Assembly (NCBI GenBank): GCA_015680905.1
Contig: CM027381.1
Location: 83,105,501-83,169,500, forward strand
Reading direction: 5' to 3'
DNA length: 64,000 nucleotides
DNA from: Coptis chinensis
Lineage: Eukaryota > Streptophyta > Magnoliopsida > Ranunculales > Ranunculaceae
Position numbers and translations under genes: made by a program. Positions 45,364 to 56,236 of this stretch are shown here, in pieces. The notes beneath the pieces were generated by a model. It ran no database searches. It saw only the letters and a program-made list of their open reading frames with translations, and was not told the DNA's origin. Every line of letters starts with the position of its first letter. Position 1 is the first letter of the stretch.

Positions 45364-45434
45364 GGATCCATAAGCTCGAAATGGAAGAGCGCTCAAATAA
45401 TTGAGAGGTTGATGGTTCAAATCCATTTGGATTC
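45364..45434 (+). other. tRNA-like pseudogene fold
   Basis: 71 nt with a 7-bp acceptor stem (GGATCCA with TGGATTC, one G-U), a D-arm-like GCTC/GAGC hairpin, a T arm with loop TTCAAAT closed by GATGG/CCATT, and an anticodon arm CTCAA/TTGAG whose loop is only ATAA instead of seven bases. The GAGCGCTC...GAGAGG layout resembles tRNA-Ala. The short loop and degenerate A box argue against a working tRNA. It lies near the right end of the CACTA element. Confidence 0.45.
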
Positions 45435-46225
45435 AATTCCTTTTTCATTCACTAATTTAATAATTTTAATATGCATTTGAATTTTTTGATTTTATATTAA
45501 TAAAAACAATAGCATTTTCCAAACGCTATAGAAGTTTAATAGCATGAAAGAAATGCTATCATTTTGAGGTAGAAACGCTAAGGAATCTATTACATTCTTA
45601 ACAAATGCTATAAAAAACGCTATCATTTTGATAGCGTTTTTTCTAAAAACGCTATTAATTTGATAGCGCTTTAGACACCAACGCTATCTTAAAAAGCATA
45701 GCATGGCCATAGATAGCGTTTTGTAAATGCTATGAAGTAAAATTCATAGCGTTTTTCCTATGCTATCTATGCACTTTTTTGTAGTAGTGTTTGCTATATC
45801 TATTATTGTTATATGTTTTTTTTCTTCTTTAGCTGGGTTGTTAGGTCTCTTAACTATACCTTTAACAATGCATTTCGATCTTTAAATGTAAAAGTTACAT
45901 TTATAGATAAACAACCACCCTGTCTTGGTGTTTTATATTAGTACGAGGTTGTAAATATGTCTTAATTTTAGATTCACTTGAGTTAACTTTATATTTGATT
46001 TTTAGTCATGAAATATAAAATGTGGGCTGACGTGCCACTGAAGGTTCCTTCTTAGAGACGCTTTTCCTTTTCCCAAATACTTTCCCCGCTCACTCTTAAC
46101 TGTTTATCAAACCCCTCACATTATTCCAAAAGAAACGTGTTATTATTATTTTAAAAAGGAGATTCTGATTCATTCTTCGCTTCCTTTTGTTTTGGTTTTC
46201 AAGTTTATTCCTCAAAGTTTGAAAA

Positions 46226-47684
46226 TGGCAGAGAAAAGAAAAAGACCAAGTGCATAATACTTGGGTGAGAATGAAGACAAAGTTTGCAAGGTGAAAGTGA
46301 AGATGCCTAATGGAACTATGGTTATTATAACTTCACCTGTTTCTGGACAAGGAGTGCACTTTGAGGTATTCTTCTTCTTCTTCTTTTTACTAATTATAAA
46401 GTTCATGAACGGGCATAAAAAAGGAGTAATGGACAATACCTCAAAGAGTAAGCTTCTCATTTTCTTTTATTTTTTCAATTGTTTCTAGGTTGTTGTAGTT
46501 TGAGCTTTGGTTTAGTTTACTTTATAGTTAGGAGCATGCTTGGTTACTGAAAATTAGATAGTAATTGGTAAGTTTAGATATAAGAAATATTAAAACTATT
46601 GTTTAACGCTGGAAAGCTCTCTATGTTGAGGGTTTTTTCCCGTTAGCTAAGATATTACGTCAGGGGAAAAACAACGATTTAATAATGTGTTTATGGTACT
46701 GACCTTGGACAAGGGGGCATTAAGTAGCTTAAAACCAGAATACCATATATACCCCTAGGTCTAACAACCGCCCCAACCATGCATCTTCTCTTTGAACAAA
46801 ACCGATTCTTCAACGTAAGGTTTTCACCTTTTCAATTGAAATTGAACGTATTGCACCCTACTCAAACTATGAACAAAATTGTCTTTTAGCTACATCAACT
46901 ATTTAAAACAGTGATGTGAAATTAAACGTATTACACACTAATCAACCTATGAACAATGGGTATTTTTTATTGGTGATAAATTGGGGTTTTGATTGAGTTT
47001 ATTGTTTTTGGATTTAGGGGGTTTTTTTTTGTAATGACATCTGGTTTAGTTTGGTGCAGGAAATCAATAGCAAGTTATTATCTGGAAGAGTCCCAGCTGT
47101 GCTTGGAGGAAGACTTCTTCATACAGCTAGCTTAAAGTATGCTACATTGACTCTTTAAAAGCCTATAATTAACTCTGAATTAAATGATTTGCAAATAAGA
47201 ATACTTATTGTGGGCATATATACCTTTACTACTAATGCAGGTCTTTGTGGTATACTTGGACTACCTATATGTGGTCCACATCTTTCCACTGTGCTAAGAG
47301 AGGCATCGCATTCGGAGTGTTTTTTGCGCTTTTGCTAATTGTTATTGGCTTTGTATGTTGGTGGAAGCGGAAGCAGAATATTCTAAGTTCACGAAAGATA
47401 GCAAGTAAGAGCATGCATAATTCAGAGGCTAATTGAGATGTACAAGTACGGGACCATGCATTTTTTTGTTTTTTTTTCCGTTCACATGAACTCATAGATT
47501 GCCTGCTTTTCTCTTTGCAGCAAGAGATGCTCCATATGCCAAAGCTAGGACACATTTTGTTGGTCATGTCAAGAACACACTCAACTTGCTACTAAGAATG
47601 GAGCTACCTTCCTATCTTGATTGGAGAGCTTCGTTCCAAGTATATCAATTCAGTTTTTGTATCCAATGCCAACTTAGATCATAA
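46226..47684 (+). pseudogene. Unrecognised spliced gene remnant with a membrane segment
   Basis: Coding-looking pieces separated by plausible introns: MAEKRKRPSA then an in-frame TAA (about 46256), KVCKVKVKMPNGTMVIITSP and GQGVHFE (to about 46365), EINSKLLSGRVPAVLGGRLL after an AG at 47060, a 63-codon frame 47245-47436 containing the hydrophobic GIAFGVFFALLLIVIGFVCW followed by KRKQ, and ARDAPYAKARTHFVGHVKNT from about 47521 to YLDWRASFQ. I cannot name the family. The early stop and inconsistent frames suggest decay. Confidence 0.35.
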
Positions 47685-47689
47685 AACGT

Positions 47690-49281
47690 GGAGTTGATAC
47701 AAAATGTTAAATGTTTGTCGTGAAATTTGTTATGACTCAAGTTATGTACCGGTATTCCTATTTTTTGCATCAGTTGAATTGGTTTTGTTTGGTTTAATTT
47801 TCAATCTATATGTGTCAGATAAAAACACTGCTATATATAGTTTTGGACTTATTTGACTCTTCAATGAGCTCTTTGTATCAAATACATAAGTTAATGCAAT
47901 TCTCCATTTCAATGCTTTGATTGTGAATAATTTTGATGTGTATACCTTAACATTGAGTTTTCCAAGAAGACAGTATAAATGCAAGAACTATCTACAAATG
48001 GAACCTCTTCAATTATCTTTAATGTAATCATTCATACAAATCTCTTCTTGCTCTGACAACTGTGACATTTTGTGATTACCTACAACTGAATACTTCAACA
48101 AATAACTTGCCAGACAAAAGGAACTTCAGTGGCTCTAACTTTACTTACTCTATATATGTAAATGATATTAGCCTTTTCTTAGGCGTTCTTTTGTGACTTT
48201 TGTCTCTGCACTCTATCTCAATAGCTTTGTACACGAATTTTTTTTTTAGCTTTACTGTTTAGTCTATAATGAACACAAACGAACCTGTACAGCTATACAT
48301 CAACTATTCACTATAGCACTCACCCCACTCTATATTTGACTCTCACGGTTTATATATCTGTATTTCGTTGCATTGAATTAAAATCTTAAAATGCATTTAT
48401 CTATGATCCAAATGATTTCAAATGTTATTTTTCATTACTTATTGAAACTAATTATACGCACTGATGTCGGAAATCATGTGAAATGATCGTTTTAGTGGTC
48501 ATGGTTTATACTAGCATTTGTAAACCCTTTGTTGTCTCCATTAAAACCTTAATCACTCTCACTCTCCGATAATCAATTTATTAGCTAATCTATTGAAAAG
48601 GCTAAAGATTCATTTACATTTGCTGTCAATCAATACTCTGCCAATGGCAGATAACGGTAGGTAATACTGTATTGTAGTTGTTAATAGTTTGATAAAAGTA
48701 AAAACAATTCATCGTGAACTATCAATGTAGCAAGTCCGGCCGCAGGCGGACTAATTGGCTAGTCTATTCCAACGATTGAGATTAGACCCTAATCTTAGCC
48801 CTGATCATCTACTAATATAAATAGAACCCACTTACTGTTTAAAATGTTGTTTACTTCTCTTCCTTGATGAGTCCGGTGTTTTTTTTATCCCTTCACCTTC
48901 TAAGTCTATACTCTATAACTTTTTCATATTTCAGTTGAGAAACGGTGGTGATGGGAATGATTTAGTTGAGATGATATATCATCATGTGTCGTGGGTACAA
49001 CCGTACAAATACTCAAATAGTATTCACAATTCGTAATGATATGCATCCCATCTATTCCTACATATTTTCATGTCAAATGTTTACGTTGATCACCATTTGT
49101 TTCTGTGCCCACTGGTTCTTCTGCCCCTAGTTCCTATTTTATGGAAGCGGACTAGGATCAACCTTGAATAGTTTGGTTTATTGTGTTTTGGTGCCTTTTT
49201 TCTTTGTAGTGTTTTCATGGTCATGGTAGTTCGTGGTTGTGGGTGTAGGTTCGTGTTCGTGTGGTGATTCGTGGTTGTAGG
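47690..49281. other. Spacer, no gene recognised
   Basis: AT-rich DNA with short open frames lacking features. Nothing further supported. Confidence 0.3.
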
Positions 49282-50098
49282 CAGGCCCGGCCCTGAGCAG
49301 GTGCCATGTGGGCGACCGCACAGGGCCCCGAATATGCAAGGCCCCAAAAAATATGTTTAGGTGAAAATGCCTATTTGGCAAATCAAAATCCCAAACCAAC
49401 CAAAAGCCCAAAAAACCGGAAATTTCACAATAAACAATCGAAATATCTTCTCATATTCTCTTTCCTCATTAATTATTTTTGTAAAATAAATAAATAAATA
49501 AGAAATATAATAAATGAGGATATCTTCTCAACGACTAGATATCTCTCTCCCTAATTAATAACATTTTCTTTTGGAAAATCACTCCAACTAATTGTTACTT
49601 GAGTCGCCCCTCAAATACAAAAGAAAGAGTAAAAAAAAAAAAAAAACCCTTACTTTACCTTCTGATCATCTAGTATCCTCTCGTTCTCAAAATTTATTTC
49701 TTTACAATTGTAGATTTATATTAGTTTTCACTTTTATCAATCTCAATTACTTATTCACCTAACTTTTGATTCTTCTTCAAGTAAGCATAGCTTATAGAAT
49801 TTTGTTGACTGTTCTCGTTATTGTCGCGTCTGCAGAAAGAAATTTTTCAAAATTAAAATGATTGAAATCATATCTTAGATCTACTATGTCACAAAAAAGA
49901 CTAAATGAGCTAGCGTTAATATCTATTGAAAATGAATTTTTAGAGAAAATTAACTTTGAAAGCTTCATTGATGATTTTGCAGCTAAAAATGCGAGAAGAG
50001 CAATATTTCGATGATCCATTTTGTATTGATGGAAGACTGGAAGAGGGTCACATTTTGTTGTTTGCACAGGGCCATTGAAAACTCAGGGACATCCCTGG
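49282..50098 (+). mobile_element. hAT-family transposon remnant
   Basis: The ends CAGGCCCGGCCCTGAG (49282) and CTCAGGGACATCCCTG (ending 50098) are inverted relatives. The flanks GTTGTAGG (49274-49281) and GTCGTAGG (50099-50106) match at 7 of 8 positions, the 8-bp duplication size of hAT elements. Inside, 49800-50015 encodes the C-terminal hAT dimerisation region (VLVIVASAERNFSKLKMI, TMSQKRLNELALISIE, FIDDFAAKNARRAIF) with a frame break near 49865. Most of the transposase is missing, so this is an internally deleted copy of a plant ZMYM1-like hAT. Confidence 0.88.
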
Positions 50099-50139
50099 TC
50101 GTAGGTATTTGTTCGTGTTACTTACTCCTACTATGAGTA

Positions 50140-50154
50140 GGGGGGGGGGGGGGG
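50140..50154. repeat. Poly-G run
   Basis: About 15-16 consecutive G residues directly before the LTR-like segment. A likely length-variable or error-prone tract. Confidence 0.7.
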
Positions 50155-50292
50155 TATTAGGATATGTTAGGGTAGTTATGTCTTTCTACTATATAGGGCT
50201 TGCCTGGCCTAGATGTATATATATAGCTAAGGATACTCACTTTTGTGTGACCAACTTTTGTAATCTTTTTTTGTACTATTTATTAAGATAAC
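50155..50292 (+). mobile_element. Short LTR-like segment, inverted copy of 56096-56236
   Basis: TATTAGGATATGTTAGGGTA through GGATACTCACTTTTGTG to TGTACTATTTATTAAGATAAC is near-identical to the reverse complement of the short LTR at 56096-56236. No tRNA primer site follows it, so it is a solo LTR or truncated end of the same family in the opposite orientation. Confidence 0.7.
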
Positions 50293-50574
50293 CTTGTCAA
50301 CCATCCATTCCTTAAATTCTTTGCCTACATTTCAAAATCTATTTTCTATTACAAATAATACACGTGTAATTTTATAAATGGATGCACATCGACTAAATAT
50401 TGAGCATATTAACTCAAATGGTTCTTTTTTTGTTTTTTGTTTTTTGACAATTACCAAGGTGATAGTAAATATTAGGTGATACGTACACCTACAAACTTTA
50501 CCAAAACATAATCCTATCCTACATTTTACCAAAACAAATACCAATAAAAACAACTATAACAAATTATTTATCCT

Positions 50575-51244
50575 CTATAATAAAATATCACAATAACTAG
50601 TAGTAAGAAAATAAGAACGTACCATGTGGGGGTGGTTTCCAGGCAAGACAAGATAGAGAATTTGCCCCCTTTCGAGAGTGAATACCTCCATTTCCCAAAT
50701 TACAGGACACCTAGTGCAATCGGTACAATACTCGTAAAGCCTAAACATTTGAGAAGAACCAAGCTGGATAGCTTCACCATCAATTGTACCAAGAATTAGT
50801 TTACAAGAACCTGTTGGGACCCAGACTGCATAATGTTCCTCACTAAAATTATCTAAATTAACATTGGGGAAAAATCGATTGTGAAAACCAAAATGAAAAA
50901 AAAAAAAAAAAAAATAGCAATGGATTAAGTCGCATTCTATTAGCTCTTCGATAACCTGCTCGTTCTATGTGCATAAAAAAAAAAACAAATATCATAACCA
51001 ACACAAACATAACTACATTTGCATAAAAGAAACAAAAAATCATTAAATTAAAGCACTTACGAAGCATCAAACGTAGGGAATAATCCAAAATATTACATGG
51101 TCTCACTCTAATAGCAACACTAAGGAAACGATGAACATAACAATTTAACATAGCAATTATTGCAAAATCACTCACTGGATAAGACGTATATTCGGTTCCA
51201 ATGTACTCAATGAGAGGCAAAACGTCAGCTGGCAACGAATCCAT
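50575..51244 (-). CDS. Two-exon F-box-like family, better preserved copy
   Basis: Not recognised beyond a weak F-box resemblance at the start (MDSLPADVLPLIEYIGTEY, then VSDFAIIAMLNCY). Exon 1 is 51244-51061 and exon 2 50964-50575. The junction codon is CAA, where the plus-strand copy has TAG. Exon 2 carries QRAGYRRANRMRLNPL, then a 19-T run, then in the shifted frame NLDNFSEEHYAVWVPTGS, GSSQMFRLYEYC and VFTLERGQILYLVLPG. Removing one T would keep one open frame throughout, so the break may be homopolymer slippage or miscounting. An alternative start in the first exon is a GTG or upstream exon near 51262. The two-copy conservation supports a real gene family. Confidence 0.55.
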
Positions 51245-51262
51245 ACAATTGTTGTAGGTCAC

Positions 51263-52799
51263 TGTAGGGACGGAGCCAAGATTCTAAGCCAGGGAATGCG
51301 AGATTATGTGTACACCCCACTCCACCCCCAAAAAACAAAAGTACGCAATTTTTATTTTTATTTTATTTTATTTTATTTTTTTTATAAGGTCTAAACAATA
51401 AAGATCAACAAAATTATGTATTTATTTCAATTCACAAAACTAGAGTGCGGGACTGATGAAGTTAACTAATTAATCACTTAAACCATTAATTGATACTACT
51501 ATATATATATACTTAACTATTAATTCAACACTAATTTTTTGTGGATATGATATATTTAACATTAAGATCATCTCCACAAAATTTCAGCTCATTTGGAAAC
51601 CTCTAACATTGACAAAAAATGATTACAAAACTTGACATTTCTGGACCATTATATATATTTTTAAATGATATAACAACAATTTTTATCTATGTTAAAGGTT
51701 TCCAAATGCATTGAAATTTTGTAGAGATAATCTTTATGATGAGTGCTTCATAACCACAAAATATTAGGGTTAAATTCATTTTTTAGGTGAAATTTTACTT
51801 ACGTACTTAATTTTTAAGTTAACTTAAGTAGCTACTTTTTAGATAAAGACTATATATATATATATATAGTCTATAACAATTTAACAAATTATTAACTTAT
51901 TATAATGTTATAAGACTATGTAATCCTACTATAATATAGAAAAAACTATAAAAAATTAACATTGAAAGTAAAAAATTATCATTTTTTTTTAAGTGAAAAT
52001 TTTATTGATAATGATAACGAGTTTTACAAATAATTAGAACAAGCGTGCAACAAACAACACCACAAGTCCTTTCTAAATTTGTTTTTTGTTTTTTGTTTTG
52101 GGCTGAGGTCTGACGCTTGTTTAAGAATTGTGAGTGAAAAAAAGTAGGGAGAGCTTACAGGTTTGTTATACGTGATTAGAATTATACAAACTGACTGGTT
52201 GGGCTTTAGGCTTTCGGCTATTTGTTTTAGTCTCATTAACCCATCAAACATTTAAAGACACATTTGTCTCACATTTGTCACTCTTTAATGGTTTTGGACT
52301 CAAAATAAATGATAAATGATAATTTTGTAAGGGCAAAAAGAGAAATAAAAAAAAATTGGTTTATTAGAATATTTTTTATCAGTCTTTTTTTCATACTTGT
52401 TGATTATATTCTCGAAAAATTTGAAAATTAGTTATGTGGTAGTAGAGCTTTTCTAATATCGGGGAGGTCTTGTACGACCCCCACACGCATCCCCCTATAT
52501 CCATCTATGTGGATCACTGCCATTGTTCAGCAAAGGTGATACTTTTGAAGCTTGTATTAAAACTTTAAAAGACAAGTCGATAGAAAATGAAAAACACTAT
52601 ACTATATATAAGTTAGGTTACTGACATGTCGTTATAAGAACGGGCCCAAAGCCCATCTCTTCCAGGCCCATTACCAGTAAAAAAGAGTTGTTCATCCAAC
52701 ATAAATAAAGCAGTAATCAAAATAAGTGATTTCTGATACATTGAGAGGGGAATGCCAAACTGTGAATTACACATCTAAAAATTTAACAGGATTGGGATA
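51263..52799. other. Spacer with repeat fragments
   Basis: TAGGGACGGAGCCAAGATTC (about 51264-51283) resembles ends of plant transposons. TTTTA repeats at 51350-51382, a palindromic-family patch at 51530-51765 and a (TA)n run at 51849-51868 follow. No gene recognised. Confidence 0.4.
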
Positions 52800-53848
52800 C
52801 AGATTATCGATAATTTGGTGTATAAGTAAGGAAATATTCACAATACACATATTGAATAGAGAAGACTATGAAAGAGCATGTAATTCGACAAAAACAACAA
52901 CATGATCTTGCAACATGCTTGTCCAAAAGTTGTTGCATTACCTGCAACTGTGAAGTCAAAGCTGTGACTTCATTATCTGATGCTGAAGTAGTAGGCTGAG
53001 ACTTGAGAGCGAGACAACAATTGAAGCGCCGGATTCGAAATGGGTGGATTACGTTGGTGTTGAGAGATTTGGACACCCCTTCCAAGTTTAGGACAATTAA
53101 TGGCCCAATGCCCCGGTTCATGACAATATCGACACTCATCACTAGGTTGAGGTCTACGAGGCTTCCAATGGCGAGAATTACTAAATTGACGATGAGGAGT
53201 TGCAAAAACTGTCGGAGTTAGCGGAGTAGACAACTAACCAGCTTGAGTTTTCAGTCTTTCCTCCTCAGCTAGTAATTCACTTATAATAGTGTCAAGATCA
53301 TGTAAAGGACTCCCAAGACTCCTATGTAAAATAGAGCCCCTAATCGATTTGAATTCATCTCGAAGAGCAAGAAAAAACTGGAAGAGCTTCTGCCACTTCC
53401 TTTTATCGACATAAGGCTTGAAAGCTAACAACTCAGGCGAGTCTATCATGTCGAGTTGATCCCAAATTGCTGTCATTTTGTGATAGAACTGCTGAATACT
53501 TCGGTCTTCCGATGTGTAAGCCACGATGTCAATCTCTAGTTTAAACTCTTTAGCATAACTTGACTTACTGAAAATCGTGTGCAAATGATCCCAACATTCC
53601 TTAGCAGCATCAAACTTAGACAACTATATTTGAATGGTCTTGTGAACAGAGTTGTTAATCCACGTAATAATCCGAGCACTGTTCCTCTCCCACTTAGTCT
53701 TATTTTTGACATAATCAGTTTGCTTGTCATCAAGGGGTTCAAGAAATGTGCCAGTGATAATGTCCCACACTAATTCTCTACTTATCAAGAAAAACTTCAT
53801 TATCTTGGCCCAAATTGGATAGTTTGTGCCATCCAGAATCTGACCAAT

Positions 53849-55497
53849 TGATAAGTGCTCAAAAAGTGCTATTTAACCCTCGATTATGCCTCTTGTTCAA
53901 CCATCTTAGTGGACTAATAGTGTTTATAAGTTATGTTTTAAGATTCTACAGGTGAAAAAGACAGTTTTGTAGAATATTAGAGAAAATGGGGTAAAACGAA
54001 GCAATTCGGAGCATTAAGGATCACATGGGAGGCTTGTGGACAATCATGGAGAAGGCCAAGGAATTAGAGCTATTAAAGATGTGACTTGGACCTATTTTAA
54101 AGCCTATTTGGAAGCCCAAGGCCAAAGGATTCGTTGCTTGGACCAAAGCCCGCAAAAGAGGATAAAAGGATGGAGCAAAAGAGGGAAAATAGACTTCTGA
54201 GTCTGAGACTCATGGATCATGAGTCTAGACTCAATGCTCACGTCTGGGACGCATAGATTGTGAGTCCAGACGCATTGCTTGAGTCTAAGACGCATGGATA
54301 ATGAGTCCGGGACGCATGAATCGACATCTTGTAGCCAATTCCTTCTCGGTTTTGGACATGAAGTTGGACTCTGAAAAGAAGTCTATTTGTATTAGGAAAC
54401 AAATGACGGTTTGGAATGCTTCTAGAGCTCATTGTAACCCCTATAAATAGAGGACCTAAGTGCCTCATGTAATGGGCCAATTTACTTATATTCTTGTCTC
54501 GAACTTGAGGCGAGAGAGATTAATAATAAAAGATCGGTTTTAACTATTTGAAGTCTTAATAAATTAGTCTTTCTAGTCTTATGTTCTTCGACTCTTCTTC
54601 TTCTCGTTCTTCGTGTTCTTCTTTCTATATGGAAGGCTAATCTTCTCCTTCAAGGGAGGAGATGAAGGGGTGTGCTTAAGGTTTAATGATTCTACGGTTT
54701 ATGGTGTTCTTCAATCCGGGTTAGTTATTTATGTTTTTAGTTATTAGTTTCATTGCCCACTTTGAGGGATGGAAGTATAGATTAAGATTTTTATTTATTA
54801 CAATTGAATATCATGCTAGTTTAGGGTTTTATTTATTGCAATTGAATATTTGATAGTAACATGTTTTTATTTATTGCAATTGAATATAATGCTAGAATAG
54901 AGTTTTATTTATTGTAATTGAATATTATCTTATTATTCTCTACTTTTCTTCTAATTGTGTAGTGTTTTAGAGTAAGAGAAGTATTCCTTGTGTTTGCCTT
55001 AGATGGTGATTCATTGAATAGCTGCCCAAGCTCACATAAAAGGAAAGAAGATACTAGTAACATAAACATAGGAACAACCTTAAGTAGAGTTAATTGTTTA
55101 ACGATGTTTTCACTAAAAGGCATCGGCACTTTTTCGATTGCCGATTGTAGTCTACTTTGGAGAACAACATGAAGCAAAAGTCATTGAATCAAAAGCATTG
55201 GTGGATTTGAATCTCTTGAATCTATCTCTCTCATATTCTCTCCCTATTTCCAATTCTTAGCTTTAGTATAAGTTTAGTTAGTTTAGTTTAGTTTAGCATT
55301 AGAATCTAAAATCTCTACAATTATAGTTTTAATCCCTCAAACCCCTTTTCAAAGTGGGTCCTTCATATAAACATACACTTAAAAGTGGAACGATACCCTA
55401 CTCATCCTTTACTTATTGAGGGATAATTAGGTTTTGATACGCTTCTCTTTTGTTCAACGACCATACACATCTACACACACAAAAAGAGGCAGTGTCA
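53849..55497. mobile_element. Solo LTR inserted in copia gag
   Basis: The 1,649-bp segment begins TGATAAGTGC and ends AGGCAGTGTCA, with CCAAT at 53844-53848 and again at 55498-55502, a 5-bp target duplication. Without the segment and one CCAAT, the copia gag frame on the two sides is continuous, which fixes the boundaries. It has TG...CA ends and no coding capacity; this fits a solo LTR, probably Ty3 type by length. It contains the GACGCATG-rich degenerate repeat at 54199-54322. Confidence 0.85.
54199..54322. repeat. Degenerate short-period repeat inside the solo LTR
   Basis: Alternating GAGTCT/GAGTCC, GACTC/GACGC and CATGGAT/CATAGAT modules with TGAGTC in between, about four to five units of roughly 27 bp. 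The modules are partly palindromic. Confidence 0.6.
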
Positions 55498-56095
55498 CCA
55501 ATACCACGTAATGAATCACCATTGTCCGCCATAATGCAAACACGTATGAGAAATATTCAAGGAAGCACCAATAACACCAATCAAATTCCATTCAAATCCA
55601 ACCAACAGTTGCTAAAATTCAGTCCTCCAAAGATACTCAATACAACCAACTATATTCTAAGTACGATATTTAGCAATTCACAAAATCAATAATCATCAAT
55701 CCACTACAAACAAAAAGTAACTTAACATAATCAAACCTGAGAATACATATGTCACAATCGAACCAGATCCGTCCACAATGAAGATAAAGATGAAAGCTTT
55801 CTTTTAACTATCACTCCATTTGAACAAATTGTACATTGCTTCCAAAGATTTGAGTGAATTAGACCTTCCATAAAAAAAGAAATAAAACAATACACAAGAC
55901 ACTCAAAATGACCGAGATTTGTTCAAATCAGAAGCAAAGCCAAAGAAAATATATCACAATACTCCACCAACTAAACATCTTTTATGTTGCCAAAGTCTCA
56001 CAGACCACTACTCAGAAGATCAACTCGACCCATCAAGAATCAACAAAAACATGGACGAGAAACATGAGGACCCCACAGATCATGCTCTGATACTA

Positions 56096-56236
56096 TGTTA
56101 TCTTACCGAATAGTACAAAAAAAGATTACAAAAGTTGGTCACACAAAAGTGAGTATCCTTAGCTATATATGCATCTGGGCCATGCAAGCCCTACCTAGTA
56201 GAAATACATAACTACCCTAACATATCCTAATAGACA
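56096..56236 (-). repeat. Short (~141 bp) LTR with adjacent tRNA-Met primer site
   Basis: On the minus strand it starts TGTCTATTAGG and ends GGTAAGATAACA, followed after three bases by TATCAGAGC. An LTR this short is in the TRIM/SMART size range. A second copy lies inverted at 50155-50292. Confidence 0.7.

Larger units (their letters stand above)
37618..45789. mobile_element. CACTA (En/Spm-type) DNA transposon, non-autonomous
   Basis: The left end CACTACTACAAAAATGCACA at 37618 mirrors the right end TGCACTTTTTTGTAGTAGTG finishing at 45789. Inverted, they agree over about 28 bp with one gap. The flanks carry a 3-bp duplication TTT (37615-37617 and 45790-45792), the size known for CACTA elements. 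The subterminal zones are full of GATAGCGTTT / GCTATC motifs in both orientations (37645-37705; 45495-45770), the usual transposase-binding pattern. Length is 8,172 bp. No TNP2- or TNPA-like transposase was recognised, so it is probably mobilised in trans. The interior looks like captured, intron-containing host sequence. A second, degenerate left end (ACTATTAGAAAAAGGCACATAG) lies at about 40252, suggesting an older nested terminus. Confidence 0.92.
52860..56236 (-). mobile_element. Copia-type LTR retrotransposon remnant (LTR, primer site, gag)
   Basis: Order on the minus strand: short LTR (56236-56096), a primer-binding site TATCAGAGC (56092-56084, complementary to initiator tRNA-Met as in plant copia elements), leader, gag start at 55532, a nested solo LTR, then the rest of gag (53843-52900). 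Gag has the UBN2-type region (DAAKECWDHLH, FYHKMTAIWDQLD) and a CX2CX4HX4C zinc knuckle at 53134-53093. In-frame stops occur at about 53625 and at 53234-53236, and the end is frameshifted. No protease, integrase or reverse transcriptase and no second LTR in this orientation were seen. It is a dead or non-autonomous copy. Confidence 0.85.

Noticed and set aside
50899..50919. Poly-A run as a retrotransposition tail
   Set aside because: It lies inside a conserved exon as a T-run coding for Phe, not at the end of an insertion.
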